From the NCBI GenBank assembly GCA_002291465.1, contig CP021238.1, positions 2,542,001 through 2,606,000 on the forward strand: a stretch of 64,000 nucleotides of DNA, written 5' to 3'. This document shows, piece by piece, positions 35,920-44,537 of the stretch. Position 1 is the stretch's first letter, and every line of letters begins with the position of its first letter. A program made the position numbers and the translations under genes. The notes beneath the pieces were generated by a model that did no database searches, was not told the origin of the DNA, and saw only the letters and a list, made by a program, of their open reading frames with translations. The DNA comes from Mycobacterium lepraemurium. GTDB lineage: Bacteria; Actinomycetota; Actinomycetes; Mycobacteriales; Mycobacteriaceae.

Positions 35920-37275
35920 CGACTCCTGCAGGCCCTCGACGTAGTCCGGCCAGTCCAGCGAATCGACCGGGTTGGCGCGCACCAGCTCGGCGCTGTCGGC
36001 GGGAAAGGTGCGGGCCGGGCCCGGGCCGGAGGTGCGGGTCTCGAACCGGGCGGTGACCACGCCGTGCCCGGCACCCTGCACCCAGCCGTGCCCGAGGTCG
36101 GGGTGGGCGACGTCGTCGCTGACCCGCCAGCCCGCGTCGTGTCCGGGCCCGAACATCGCCTCGGCCGCGGTCTCGACCGACTGCGAATCCGATTGTGGCG
36201 CAGGCATTTCCAGGTCCGGGAACAGCGACTCCTGACGCACCTCGCTCAGCCCGGAAAACCCCACCCCGAGCAGGCGGATCGGCCCGATCTCGCGCGGGTC
36301 GAGCAGCAGCCGCCGGGCCACGCCGACCAGCGCGGCGGCCTCGGTGGTCTCATAGGGCAGGGTCGCGGAGCGGGTCAGCGTGCTCATGTCAGACTTCTTC
36401 AGCTTGACCGTGACGGTGCGCGCGCCCCGGCCGTCGCGCAGCAGGCGGTGACAGGCGTGCTCGGCGATCGGTTCGATCGCCTCGCGCAGCTGCTCAAGGG
36501 TGGTCAGGTCGGCGGCGAAGGTCGACTCGGAGCTGATCTGCTTGGCTTCGGCGCGTTCGGCGACGGGCCGGTCGTCGATGCCGCGGGCCAGCCGGTGCAG
36601 CGCGGGGCCGATGGTGGCGCCCAGGATGTTGGCAGCCTCGGCGTCGGTCAGCGCGGCCAGCTCGCCGATGGTCTCGATGCCCAGCCTATGCAGCTTCACC
36701 TCGGCGACCGGTCCGATCCCCCACAGCCGGCGCACCGGCAACCCGTCCAGCAGCGGCCGTTCCTCGGCGCGGCGCACCACCCGGACCCCGTCGGGCTTGG
36801 CCAGGCCCGACGCGATCTTGGCGATCTGCTTGCCCGAGCCCGCGCCGACCGAGGCGATCAGGCCGGTCTCGTCGCGCACCCGTCGCCGCAGGCCCTCGCA
36901 GAACGCCTCGACGTCCTCGGCCGGCGCGCCGGCGAGTTGGGCCGGCTCGCCGAACCCCTCGTCGAAGGACAGTTGCTCGACGACGGGCACCACGGCGCGG
37001 ATGGTGTCGAAGACCCTCCGGCTGGCCACGCCATAGACCACACCGCGCGGGGGCAACACCACCGCGGAGACGCCGACCAGCCTCTTGGCCTGATGCATGG
37101 GCATGGCCGAGCGGGCGCCGAACACGCGCGCCTCGTAGCTGGCGCCGGCCACCACGCCGCGGCCACCCAAACCACCCACCAGCACCGGACGCCCGCGCAG
37201 CGTCGGGCGGGTGAGCTGCTCGACGGACGCGAAGAACGCGTCCATGTCCAGGTGCAGCACCCATCGGGACTCCAC
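35884..37275 (-). CDS. dinX: DNA polymerase IV (Y-family) DinX/DinB1
   Basis: An error-prone lesion-bypass polymerase. The 463-aa protein has [15 protein letters not shown] (first catalytic Asp), [10 protein letters not shown] (second Asp/Glu pair), [18 protein letters not shown] and the little-finger domain (about 250-350). QESLFPDLE near residue 345 is a beta-clamp-binding motif of the QxxLF type. A ~105-residue C-terminal extension follows, as in other mycobacterial DinX. The ATG at 37275 is chosen. Confidence 0.95.
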   Translation of the reverse strand: MESRWVLHLDMDAFFASVEQLTRPTLRGRPVLVGGLGGRGVVAGASYEARVFGARSAMPMHQAKRLVGVSAVVLPPRGVVYGVASRRVFDTIRAVVPVVEQLSFDEGFGEPAQLAGAPAEDVEAFCEGLRRRVRDETGLIASVGAGSGKQIAKIASGLAKPDGVRVVRRAEERPLLDGLPVRRLWGIGPVAEVKLHRLGIETIGELAALTDAEAANILGATIGPALHRLARGIDDRPVAERAEAKQISSESTFAADLTTLEQLREAIEPIAEHACHRLLRDGRGARTVTVKLKKSDMSTLTRSATLPYETTEAAALVGVARRLLLDPREIGPIRLLGVGFSGLSEVRQESLFPDLEMPAPQSDSQSVETAAEAMFGPGHDAGWRVSDDVAHPDLGHGWVQGAGHGVVTARFETRTSGPGPARTFPADSAELVRANPVDSLDWPDYVEGLQESSAPPAEDVGGR

Positions 37276-37318
37276 CCGATCGATGCTATTGCCCGGGCCG
37301 CCGCCGGCCCGGGCTGAC

Positions 37319-37384
37319 CGCGAGAGTGCATCTACCGACGCTTCCTGTCGGGAAACACGTCGCTGGTTGCACTTTCGCGGCTCA
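37319..37384. repeat. 64-bp repeat with terminal inverted repeats, copy 1 (3' of the DUF559 gene)
   Basis: The sequence from 37321 to 37384 starts CGAGAGTGCATCTACCGAC and ends TTGCACTTTCGCGGCTCA. It is 52/64 identical to copy 2 at 38276-38339. Its ends pair with each other (CCGCGAGAGTGCA against TGCACTTTCGCGG, one mismatch), so it can fold as a hairpin. The last three bases are the stop codon of the minus-strand DUF559 gene. Confidence 0.8.
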
Positions 37385-38242
37385 CAGCCGGCAGCCCGCG
37401 GCGCGCAGCGCCTCCCGGATCCTGCCCACTAAGACGTCCGGCCGATTACGCAACAGGTCCGCGCTCACCCGGATGATCCGCCACCCGCGGCGCTCCAATT
37501 CTGCGACGCGGTCGATGTCCTTGGCGCGGATGCGCGGATCGGTCCAGTGTTGGGCGCCGTCGTATTCGACGCCCACGCGCCACTGCTCCCACCCCAGATC
37601 GATGCGAGCCAGCACGAAACCCCAGTCGTTGTGCACCGTGATCTGGGTGCTGGGTTTGGGCAATCCGGCGCCGACGATCGCAAGCCTCGTTCGGGTCTCC
37701 TGCGGCGACTCGGCCCCTGCATCGATGCGGGGCAGCACCCGTCGCAACTGACGCACGCCTCTGGCGCCGCGGTGGGCCCATATGAGCGGTTCGACACACT
37801 CGGCCGTCAGCCCCGTAGCCCTCGCCAACGAATCAATCGCTATGACCGCGGCCACCAAGCCGGGTCGCCGTCCCAGGTCGTACGCGATGCGCGCAGGCGT
37901 CGTCACCGGCACACCGCGGACTTCGGTGATCTCGTCAGGCAGCAACATCTCATTGCGGGCGACGATCAATGGCGGCGGCAGGTTGCGATCAGTGATTAGT
38001 TCGGCGGGTGCGTGCGGATCGACCCATTGCGCGTCCAGCAACGCGGCCGCCGAGTTGCCGGCGACCACCGCGCGCCTGCCTGACCAGAGCCAGGCAGCTA
38101 TCGCCCGGTCGCTGGCGGTGAAGTCAGCACCGCGCTGGTAGACGTTGCGATAGATCCGCGTGCACGAGCACCGCAGGTCGCGCTCCGTCAGCGCGCCTGC
38201 GCTCAGCGCCTCGGTGCCCACAAACAGCTGCCCCTCGCCCAT
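37382..38242 (-). CDS. DUF559-domain protein (Vsr-like endonuclease fold)
   Basis: A 286-aa protein. The N-terminal half resembles an AbiEi-type winged helix with [20 protein letters not shown] and [13 protein letters not shown]. The C-terminal ~90 residues are a DUF559 domain ([31 protein letters not shown]), related to very-short-patch-repair endonucleases, with Glu and Asp candidates for metal binding. Function is not established. I chose the ATG at 38242 ([15 protein letters not shown]); a GTG at 38296 lies inside the upstream repeat. The gene is bracketed by two copies of a 64-bp hairpin repeat, one ending at its own stop codon and one at the ileS stop codon. Confidence 0.8.
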   Translation of the reverse strand: MGEGQLFVGTEALSAGALTERDLRCSCTRIYRNVYQRGADFTASDRAIAAWLWSGRRAVVAGNSAAALLDAQWVDPHAPAELITDRNLPPPLIVARNEMLLPDEITEVRGVPVTTPARIAYDLGRRPGLVAAVIAIDSLARATGLTAECVEPLIWAHRGARGVRQLRRVLPRIDAGAESPQETRTRLAIVGAGLPKPSTQITVHNDWGFVLARIDLGWEQWRVGVEYDGAQHWTDPRIRAKDIDRVAELERRGWRIIRVSADLLRNRPDVLVGRIREALRAAGCRL

Positions 38243-38275
38243 GGGCGGAGGCTGCCACACAGCTCCGACAACCGA

Positions 38276-38339
38276 CGAGAGTGCATCTACCGACACCGTT
38301 ACTCGGCAAATGCGTCGCCAGTTGCACTTTCGCGGCTCA
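38276..38339. repeat. 64-bp repeat with terminal inverted repeats, copy 2 (3' of ileS)
   Basis: It starts CGAGAGTGCATCTACCGAC and ends TTGCACTTTCGCGGCTCA, with 12 differences from copy 1, all in the middle. The last three bases (38337-38339) are the ileS stop codon on the minus strand. On that strand it reads TGA then a hairpin, as copy 1 does after the DUF559 gene, so either copy could also act as a transcription end. Confidence 0.8.
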
Positions 38340-41300
38340 GACTTTGGAAATGCTCACCCGCACGCCGTCGCCGAGCGCGACGGGGTCGGCCGGTTCCCCG
38401 AATTCGAAACGGGTGGCCAGGATTTCACCGGCGATCAGGTCGCGGTGAGTGTGCGCCCAGTCGGCCCGCCCGGCGGGCACCGACATCACCACGCTGATCC
38501 GGTCGGAGACGTCCAGCCCGGTCGACTTGCGCAGCTCCTGCAACTCGCGGATCCGGTCCTTGGCCCACCCCTCAGCCTCCAGCTCCGGGGTGACGGTGCC
38601 GTCGAGAACCACCAGGCCGGCCCCATTCGGCAGGGCCGCGGTGAATTCCGGGTCGGCGGCCACCAGCCGCGAGCTGTACTCCTCGGGCCGCAGCACGGCC
38701 GGGCCTGCGGTCAGGGTGCCGTCTGCGTTGACGACGCCCTCCCCCGCCTTGACGGCCTTGATGGCCGCCTGCACGTCCTTGCCCAGCCGTGGCCCGGTCA
38801 CCCGGGCGTTGACGGTCAGCTCGAAGGTGCCGTAGGTGTCGATCGCGTCGGTCAGCTCGACGCTCTTGACGTTGAGCTCGTCGGTAATCAGGTCGACGAA
38901 CGGCACCAGGTGTTGCGGATTCTCCACCGCCACAGTAAGTTTCGGCAGAGGCAGGCGCACCCGCAGCTTCTTGGCCTTGCGCAGCGAGGAGGCGGCCGAG
39001 CACACCTCGCGAACCTGGTCCATCGCCGCGACCAGGGCCGGATCAGCGGGCAGCTCGCCGCTGCGCGGCCAGTCGGTCAGATGCACCGAGCGTCCGCCGG
39101 TCAGGCCGCGCCAGACCAGCTCGGTGACCGAGGGCAGCAGCGGCGCGGCCAGCCGCGCGGTCACCTCCAGCACGGTGTGCAGCGTGTCGATAGCGTCGGC
39201 GTCCTCGCTCCAGAACCGCGAACGCGACCGTCGCACATACCAATTCGTCAGCGCCTCGGTGAACTGGCGCAGCTGCTCGCAGGCCCGCGAAATGTCGCAA
39301 GCGTCCATCTCCCGGGTCAGGTCGTCGCGCAGTTCGGCGAGCTTGGCCAGGATGTAGCGGTCCAGCACCTGGGTCGAATCCATGCGCCAGGTACCGACTT
39401 TCGGCGCGTAGAGGGCCAGGAAGCTGTAGGCGTTCCAGAACGGCAGCAGCACCTGGCGCACGCCGTCGCGGATGCCCTGTTCGGTGACGATGAGTTTGCC
39501 CCCGCGCAGGATCGGCGAGGCCATCAAGAACCAGCGCATGGCATCGGAGCCGTCGCGGTCGAACACCTCCGACACGTCGGGGTAGTTGCGCAGCGACTTG
39601 CTCATCTTCTGTCCGTCGGAGCCCAGCACGATGCCATGGGCCACACAGGTTTTGAACGCCGATCGGTCGAACAGCGCGGTGGCCAGCACGTGCAGGGTGT
39701 AGAACCAGCCGCGGGTCTGCCCGATGTATTCGACGATGAAGTCGCCGGGGTAATGCGTCTCGAACCAGTCGCGGTTCTCGAACGGGTAGTGCACCTGCGC
39801 GTACGGCATGGACCCCGAGTCGAACCAGACGTCGAGCACGTCGGGGATGCGGCGCATGGTGCTGCGACCGCTCGGGTCGTCGGGGTTGGGCCGGGTCAGC
39901 TCGTCGATGTAGGGCCGGTGCAGGTTGTCCGGCCGCACCCCGAAGTCGCGCTCGAGTTCGTCGAGGCTGCCGTACACGTCGATCCGCGGGTAGGCTGGGT
40001 CGTCGGACTTCCACACCGGAATCGGGGTGCCCCAGTAGCGGTTTCGTGAGATTGACCAGTCGCGGGCGCCGGCCAGCCACTTGCCGAACTGGCCGTCCTT
40101 GACGTGTTCGGGATACCAGGTGATCTGCTGGTTGAGTTCGACCATGCGGTCCCGGAATCGGGTGACCGCCACGAACCAGGACGACACCGCCCGATAGATC
40201 AGCGGGTTTCGGCAGCGCCAGCAGTGCGGGTAGGGGTGCTCGTAGGTTTCGTGGCGCAGCGGCACCGGCGCGTTGGCCGCGGCGGCGCCGCTGCCGTTCT
40301 TCAGGTCCCGGATGATCTGCGGGTTGGCGCTGAAGACGTTGAGGCCCTGGTAATCCGGGACGGCGGCGTCGAAGCGTCCGTTGGAGTCGACCGGCGTGAC
40401 CGGGGCGATGCCCGCGGCGTCGGCGACGGCCATGTCGTCCTCACCGTAGGCCGGCGCCAGGTGCACGATCCCAGTGCCGTCCTCGGTGGTGACGAACTCG
40501 CCGGCCAGCACCCGAAATGCGTTGGGGCTGTCCATGAAATACGGGAACGGCGGCAGGTACCGGGTGCCCAGCAGCTCGGCGCCCCGGTAGCTGCCCAGGA
40601 TCTCGGGCTCGGGGCCCAGCTCGCGGGCGTAGGCGGCCAACCGCGGCTGGGCCAGCACGAAACGACGGTCGCCGGAGCACACCTGCACATAGGTCACCTC
40701 CGGGTGGACGGCGACGGCCAGGTTGGACGGCAGCGTCCACGGCGTCGTCGTCCAGATCAACAGGTGCGCGCCGTCCAGCTCGCCGCCCACCACCTTGAAC
40801 CCGACCGTCAGCGCCGGGTCCTGCCGGCTCTGGTACACGTCGTCGTCCATCCGCAATTCGTGGTTGGACAGCGGGGTTTCGTCGCACCAGCAGTACGGCA
40901 GCACCCGGTAGCCCTCGTAGGCCAGCCCTTTGTCCCAGAGCTGCTTGAACGCCCAGATCACCGACTCCATGTAGGGCAGGTCCAGCGTCTTGTAGTCGTT
41001 GTCGAAATCGACCCAGCGGGCCTGGCGGGTCACATAGGCCCGCCACTCGTCGGTGTAGCGCAACACCGATTCGCGGCAGGCGTCGTTGAACGCGGCGATG
41101 CCCATGTCGTCGATCTGCGATTTGTCGGTGATGCCCAGCTGGCGTTCCACTTCCAGTTCGGCCGGCAGCCCGTGGGTGTCCCAGCCGAAGCGGCGCTCCA
41201 CCTTGTTGCCGCGCATGGTGCGGTAGCGCGGGACGATGTCCTTGACGTAGCCGGTGAGCAGGTGACCGTAGTGCGGCAGCCCGTTGGCGAACGGCGGCCC

Positions 41301-41498
41301 GTCGTAGAACACGTATTCCTCGGCGCCGTCGCGGCGGGCGATGCTGGCCCGGAAGGTGTCGTCGCGGGCCCAGTAGTCGAGCACCTCGAACTCGAGCGCC
41401 GGGAAGTCGGGCGCGCCGCCGGCCGGCTTCGGGTAGGTCTGGACGGAATCCGCCGGCTGAGCCTCGCGGTCAGCCTGGAACCCGAGATTGTCGGTCAC
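38337..41498 (-). CDS. ileS: Isoleucyl-tRNA synthetase IleS
   Basis: A class I synthetase charging tRNA-Ile. The 1053-aa protein is of the long, eukaryote-like type: [19 protein letters not shown] carries the HIGH motif, [14 protein letters not shown] the KMSKS loop, and a CP1 editing domain lies between (about 190-400, [16 protein letters not shown]). The start is the GTG at 41498 ([13 protein letters not shown]); the SD AGGAG lies at 41511-41515. The frame is open another 75 codons upstream, but that DNA is the T-box leader. Compared with the M. tuberculosis protein there is a ~12-residue insert just after the start. Confidence 0.97.
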   Translation of the reverse strand: MTDNLGFQADREAQPADSVQTYPKPAGGAPDFPALEFEVLDYWARDDTFRASIARRDGAEEYVFYDGPPFANGLPHYGHLLTGYVKDIVPRYRTMRGNKVERRFGWDTHGLPAELEVERQLGITDKSQIDDMGIAAFNDACRESVLRYTDEWRAYVTRQARWVDFDNDYKTLDLPYMESVIWAFKQLWDKGLAYEGYRVLPYCWCDETPLSNHELRMDDDVYQSRQDPALTVGFKVVGGELDGAHLLIWTTTPWTLPSNLAVAVHPEVTYVQVCSGDRRFVLAQPRLAAYARELGPEPEILGSYRGAELLGTRYLPPFPYFMDSPNAFRVLAGEFVTTEDGTGIVHLAPAYGEDDMAVADAAGIAPVTPVDSNGRFDAAVPDYQGLNVFSANPQIIRDLKNGSGAAAANAPVPLRHETYEHPYPHCWRCRNPLIYRAVSSWFVAVTRFRDRMVELNQQITWYPEHVKDGQFGKWLAGARDWSISRNRYWGTPIPVWKSDDPAYPRIDVYGSLDELERDFGVRPDNLHRPYIDELTRPNPDDPSGRSTMRRIPDVLDVWFDSGSMPYAQVHYPFENRDWFETHYPGDFIVEYIGQTRGWFYTLHVLATALFDRSAFKTCVAHGIVLGSDGQKMSKSLRNYPDVSEVFDRDGSDAMRWFLMASPILRGGKLIVTEQGIRDGVRQVLLPFWNAYSFLALYAPKVGTWRMDSTQVLDRYILAKLAELRDDLTREMDACDISRACEQLRQFTEALTNWYVRRSRSRFWSEDADAIDTLHTVLEVTARLAAPLLPSVTELVWRGLTGGRSVHLTDWPRSGELPADPALVAAMDQVREVCSAASSLRKAKKLRVRLPLPKLTVAVENPQHLVPFVDLITDELNVKSVELTDAIDTYGTFELTVNARVTGPRLGKDVQAAIKAVKAGEGVVNADGTLTAGPAVLRPEEYSSRLVAADPEFTAALPNGAGLVVLDGTVTPELEAEGWAKDRIRELQELRKSTGLDVSDRISVVMSVPAGRADWAHTHRDLIAGEILATRFEFGEPADPVALGDGVRVSISKV

Positions 41499-41534
41499 GA
41501 TGCGCGTTGTCTCCTGTGCCACGGTGCAAACCGG

Positions 41535-41698
41535 GGACGACGACGCGCTGGCTGCGCGAGCGCCGCGGTACCACCCCGCTTGCCGCGCTTTCGCGTGGCC
41601 ACTCGGTTGCGGCTGTGACGGGCCTACCCGTTCGGTTCTACTGGGCCTGCCGGCCGTTCTTCCGAAGGCTCCCCGGTGATGGCCGGATCGACGCCAGT
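41535..41698 (-). promoter_or_regulatory. T-box riboswitch in the ileS leader (isoleucine)
   Basis: On the minus strand the leader contains the T-box core GGTGGTACCGCGG (41563-41575), and upstream GGCCATCACCGGGGAGCC with an ATC isoleucine specifier (41678-41680). It runs up to the ileS SD AGGAG (41511-41515). Actinobacterial ileS T-boxes act on translation: uncharged tRNA-Ile stabilises the form that frees the SD. A -10-like TAGAAT lies at 41705-41710, placing the transcript start near 41698; no good -35 is visible. Confidence 0.9.
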
Positions 41699-41734
41699 AC
41701 GACGATTCTACGAACCCCCGCAACCGCGGGTCCG

Positions 41735-41789
41735 CTCCAAGGGGCTACCTGGTCTCAGGGGTCGCCTGCGGCCGGGAAGCCCCTTGGAG
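41735..41789. terminator. Inverted repeat between the Rv1535-like gene and the ileS leader
   Basis: CTCCAAGGGGC (41735-41745) pairs with GCCCCTTGGAG (41779-41789), an 11-bp perfect stem with a 33-nt loop, 25 bp after the stop of the Rv1535-like gene and before the ileS -10 box. No U-run follows. It may end transcription from the Mg2+-controlled gene, or simply be structure in a read-through transcript. Confidence 0.4.
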
Positions 41790-41814
41790 GCGCGGTGTAG
41801 GTTCGCTGTCCATT

Positions 41815-42051
41815 TCAGGCCTGGACTTCCAGCACACCCACCCGCCACAGCGCCGCGTACACGTGGCGCAGCGGGATGCTCAACAGGCGGGCGGCGCCGT
41901 CGACCAGCGGGTCGCCGCCGGCACCGAACGGCGCGCCGCTGCCACGGCGGGTCTTGGGCGCGGGGGCCGCGATGGTGTCGGTGTCGCGCACCACCCGCAG
42001 GGTCGGCGCGGGCGCCACGGTGGCCACTTCGTCGTAGAAAGCTGCGGTCAT
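41815..42051 (-). CDS. Small protein of unknown function, Rv1535-like, under M-box control
   Basis: A 78-aa protein, exactly the length of M. tuberculosis Rv1535. It has an N-terminal Ala/Val-rich part (TAAFYDEVATVAPAPTLRVV), a basic Gly-rich middle (KTRRGSGAPFGAGGDP) and a C-terminal amphipathic part (RLLSIPLRHVYAALWRVGVL) that could lie on a membrane. The ATG at 42051 follows GCCAGGAGGCGATC, a good ribosome-binding site, and overlaps the stop of a 64-aa upstream ORF in ATGA. The leader carries an M-box, so expression should rise when Mg2+ is low. Its function is not known to me. Confidence 0.8.
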   Translation of the reverse strand: MTAAFYDEVATVAPAPTLRVVRDTDTIAAPAPKTRRGSGAPFGAGGDPLVDGAARLLSIPLRHVYAALWRVGVLEVQA

Positions 42052-42242
42052 GATCGCCTCCTGGCGGTGAAATTCCAACGGGGACTATGGGGACTGACGT
42101 GTCCCGTCCCGGGGTTGGTTCCGATCTTCGGAGAACGCTTGGCCGGCAAGGGTTTTCGTGTTGGCGACGGCTCAGCCGAGCGGGTCGCGCCGGAGACCGG
42201 GTCGGGACGAAACACGGTTCGGACTTCGGTCCGGACTGTCAC
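42048..42242 (-). CDS. Possible 64-codon ORF coupled to the Rv1535-like gene
   Basis: A GTG at 42242 opens 64 codons ending in TGA at 42048-42050, which overlaps the ATG of the next gene (ATGA). The product is basic and proline-rich (FRPDPVSGATRSAEPSPTRK, PLPAKRSPKIG). It starts inside the 26-codon ORF at 42172-42252 in another frame, and has no SD of its own that I can see. It may be chance, but the exact stop-start overlap and the Pro content make coupling possible. Confidence 0.35.
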   Translation of the reverse strand: MTVRTEVRTVFRPDPVSGATRSAEPSPTRKPLPAKRSPKIGTNPGTGHVSPHSPRWNFTARRRS

Positions 42243-42252
42243 TGGAACTCAT
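42172..42252 (-). CDS. Possible 26-aa leader peptide with a perfect Shine-Dalgarno, after the M-box
   Basis: The ATG at 42252 is preceded, at 7-nt spacing, by AGGAGGTGA (42260-42268), a full 9-nt complement to the 3' end of 16S rRNA and the strongest such site I saw in the window. The peptide has four prolines and six arginines (begins MSSSDSPDRSPNRVSS). It lies between the M-box with its hairpin and the Rv1535-like gene. By analogy with proline-rich leader peptides of Mg2+ transporters in enterobacteria it may be a second regulatory layer; that is inference. Confidence 0.55.
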   Translation of the reverse strand: MSSSDSPDRSPNRVSSRPGLRRDPLG

Positions 42253-42280
42253 GTGTCCCTCACCTCCTCGCGGTCCCGAC

Positions 42281-42298
42281 GCATGCGGGGTCGCATGC
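42281..42298 (-). promoter_or_regulatory. Hairpin between M-box and leader ORF (possible expression platform)
   Basis: GCATGCG (42281-42287), loop GGGT, CGCATGC (42292-42298): a 7-bp GC-rich stem 12 nt upstream of the perfect SD of the 26-codon ORF. No U-tract follows, so sequestration of the SD or a Rho-type effect would be more likely than intrinsic termination. Confidence 0.45.
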
Positions 42299-42349
42299 GA
42301 TCTACACGCAGCATGAGGAGCAGAACCCGACAATCGTCGGCGACCCGCA

Positions 42350-42530
42350 CCCCTCTCGTCAGAGCTTTGACACCACACGACGTGTCCTGACCCGAACGAC
42401 AATCCGAACCGGAAGCCACCTGGGCTCAACCCTTAAGCCGGGAGGAGCTGTCCTGACCCGGGGCGTCTTTCGACGTTCGGGGTCAGTGGCCTGTATTCGT
42501 GTGGACGCCTCACCTAACGAGGTGCTTACC
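42350..42530 (-). promoter_or_regulatory. M-box (ykoK) magnesium riboswitch
   Basis: On the minus strand the M-box hallmarks appear in order: GTTAGGTGAGGC (about 42505-42518), ATACAGGCCACTG (about 42484-42496), AACGTCGAAAGACGCC, and at the 3' end TCAAAGCTCTGACGAGAGG (about 42352-42370). This matches the M-box family, which folds when Mg2+ is bound and shuts off downstream expression. M. tuberculosis has an M-box at the same locus, upstream of Rv1535. Confidence 0.92.
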
Positions 42531-42536
42531 CGACCG

Positions 42537-42565
42537 ATAATGCACGAGCGCTCCGACACGGTCAA
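42537..42565 (-). promoter_or_regulatory. Sigma-A-type promoter of the M-box leader
   Basis: On the minus strand TTGACC (42565-42560), 17 bp, then CATTAT (42542-42537). A start about 7 nt downstream, near 42530, puts the first M-box helix right at the 5' end of the transcript. This is one of the better -35/-10 pairs in the window. Confidence 0.65.
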
Positions 42566-42666
42566 ATCCCCCGCCAGCGTGTCCGCGATTCTTTACGCGT
42601 TCCGTGGGGGCGCCCACAGCATTCGGTCAGCTACCGGCGCTGACCTGGCCGTATGGCGATGGCCGA

Positions 42667-43785
42667 TCAGTTCTCGATCAGGCCGTCGAGCCGTCCGACG
42701 GTGTCGATGAACTCCTCGACCATGTCTAGCACCACCGCGCGGGCGGGGCGGATCCGGTCCAGCGAGCCCACCACCTGCCCGACGAAGTAGGTGGCCAGCT
42801 CGCGGGCCTTGGCGCCCGGCTGGGTGGCGGCGGCGTTGATCCGCAGCTGCGGCTCGGTGATCAGCGCGGTCTGTAGCGGCATGCCCAGCGGGTCGGGGTT
42901 CTCGGGGCGGTCCCACTCGTCGGTCCACGCGGTGCGCAGCATCCGGGCCGGCTTGCCCGTCATCGAGCACGACCGCACGGTGTCGGAGGAGGTGGCGGCC
43001 AGGAACTTCTCCTTGACCACCGGCACCGTCTCGGCCTCCTCGGTGGTCAGCCACACCGACCCGCACCACACGCCCTCGGCGCCCAGCGCCAGGGCCGCCG
43101 CGATCTGGCGGCCGCGGGCGATGCCGCCCGCGGCCAGCACCGGGACCGGCGCGACGGCGTCGACCACTTCGGGCACCAGGACCATGGTCGCCACCTCACC
43201 GGTGTGCCCGCCCGCCTCGGTGCCCTGCGCGACGATCAGGTCCACCCCGGCGGCGGCGTGCCGTTGGGCGTGCACGGTGGTGCCGGCCAGCGCGGCCACT
43301 AACACATCCCGGTCGTGCGCGCGTTCGACGAGGTCGGGCGGGGGCGGGCCGAGCGCGGAGGCGATGAGCCGGATGTCGTGGGCGAAAGCCACGTCGAGCA
43401 GCGGCTGGTAGGTCTTGGGCGAGATGTTCAGGCCGCCGGCACGGATGTCCGCGGCGGGCGCAGTCACCCCGTAGCGGGCCAGCAGGTCGTCGACGAACGC
43501 GCGGTGCTCGTCGGGCAGCAGAGTGCGGGCCTGGCCGGCGTCAATGCCGCCCTGCTCAGCGCCGACGTATTTGGGTGGCAGCAACAGGTCGCCGCCGTAG
43601 GGCTTGCCGCCGGTCTGCTGCTCGATCCAGTCCAGTTCGTTGTCCAGCCGTTGCGGGCTGTGCGCGGTGGCGCCCAGGATGCCGAATCCACCCGCATTGG
43701 TCACCGCGGCCACCACGTCACGGCAGTGGCTGAACGCGCAGATCGGGAATTCCACGCCGAGCAACTCGGCGACCCTGGTTCTCAT
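42667..43785 (-). CDS. Nitronate monooxygenase / 2-nitropropane dioxygenase-family flavoprotein, Rv1533-like
   Basis: A 372-aa FMN-dependent TIM-barrel enzyme: FPICAFSHCRDVVAAVTNAG at the N-terminus, GGFGILGATAHS, VAQGTEAGGHTGEVATM with the catalytic-side histidine (about residue 195), PVLAAGGIARGRQIAAALAL and GAEGVWCGSVWLTTEE for FMN-phosphate binding. The family oxidises nitronates; many mycobacterial members have no known substrate. The ATG at 43785 is 62 nt downstream of the CMD-family gene. Confidence 0.9.
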   Translation of the reverse strand: MRTRVAELLGVEFPICAFSHCRDVVAAVTNAGGFGILGATAHSPQRLDNELDWIEQQTGGKPYGGDLLLPPKYVGAEQGGIDAGQARTLLPDEHRAFVDDLLARYGVTAPAADIRAGGLNISPKTYQPLLDVAFAHDIRLIASALGPPPPDLVERAHDRDVLVAALAGTTVHAQRHAAAGVDLIVAQGTEAGGHTGEVATMVLVPEVVDAVAPVPVLAAGGIARGRQIAAALALGAEGVWCGSVWLTTEEAETVPVVKEKFLAATSSDTVRSCSMTGKPARMLRTAWTDEWDRPENPDPLGMPLQTALITEPQLRINAAATQPGAKARELATYFVGQVVGSLDRIRPARAVVLDMVEEFIDTVGRLDGLIEN

Positions 43786-43847
43786 TGCCCGACGCTAAGA
43801 GCTCTCGACAGAGAAGTCGATCGGTTACGGCCGTGGGTGATTCGGCG

Positions 43848-44417
43848 TCAGCTCGCGGGCTCCCGGCCGTCCGGAGGCCAGCTCGCCACCCCGTCCTCCA
43901 ACGGCACCTCGAGGCTCTGCAGGATCGAGGCGACCATCCGCCACGCGCCGATGACCGTGACCAGTTCGACGAGAACCGTTGTGTCCCCGTTGAATTCGTG
44001 CTCGCACTGCGCCCAGCTGGCGGCGCTGACCGAGCCGTGGCGCACCACGTCGTCAGTGGCGGCCAGCACGGCCCGCTCGGTGGGCCCAAACCCCGGGTAG
44101 TTCCGCCAATCTCGCACCCCGAGCAGATCGTCGCCGGGCACGCCGAGCCGGGACGCGACCCGCCAGTGCTGCGTCCACTCGTAGTCGCAGCCGGTGAGCC
44201 AGCCGATGCGCATGATGATCAATTCGCGCAACCGGGAATCCAGCGCGCCGTGCCAGAGCATGGTGGCGAGCAGGTCGTTGATGGCACGGGCCAGCGGCGG
44301 ATGGTTGAGCAGCACCTGGAAGATGCTGAGCTCGGCCATGTAGTTGGGCACGGCTGCTTCGTCGGCGGCGGCCTTGGCTTCGTCCAGGGGCAGTTTGGGC
44401 AGGCGCGCTGTGGGCAT
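43848..44417 (-). CDS. Carboxymuconolactone decarboxylase/AhpD-like protein
   Basis: The 189-aa protein has the CMD-family core ELIIMRIGWLTGCDYEWTQH, where the Glu, single Cys and His correspond to the AhpD-type proton relay; the second Cys of peroxidase members is absent (CDYEW instead of CxxC). So it is more likely a decarboxylase-fold protein of other function than an alkyl-hydroperoxide reductase partner. The ATG at 44417 is 120 bp downstream of mps2, same strand. Nothing in it indicates a GPL role. Confidence 0.85.
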   Translation of the reverse strand: MPTARLPKLPLDEAKAAADEAAVPNYMAELSIFQVLLNHPPLARAINDLLATMLWHGALDSRLRELIIMRIGWLTGCDYEWTQHWRVASRLGVPGDDLLGVRDWRNYPGFGPTERAVLAATDDVVRHGSVSAASWAQCEHEFNGDTTVLVELVTVIGAWRMVASILQSLEVPLEDGVASWPPDGREPAS

Positions 44418-44537
44418 CGGGTGAGCACTCCTCGGTACTGGCGGGACCGTCGCGTTCTACGGTCATGGTAGCCAGCGTCGGGCGCGGCGACGACGTCCTG
44501 CGCGCCTATCACCAGAGCCTTTGCGGCCCAATATCTT

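Noticed and set aside
38160..41618. Long plus-strand frames opposite ileS
   Set aside because: Same GC-skew artefact; ileS itself is unambiguous.
41499..41723. An N-terminal extension of IleS (75 extra in-frame codons)
   Set aside because: This DNA is the T-box leader, with SD AGGAG just upstream of the GTG at 41498; the extension has no similarity to IleS.
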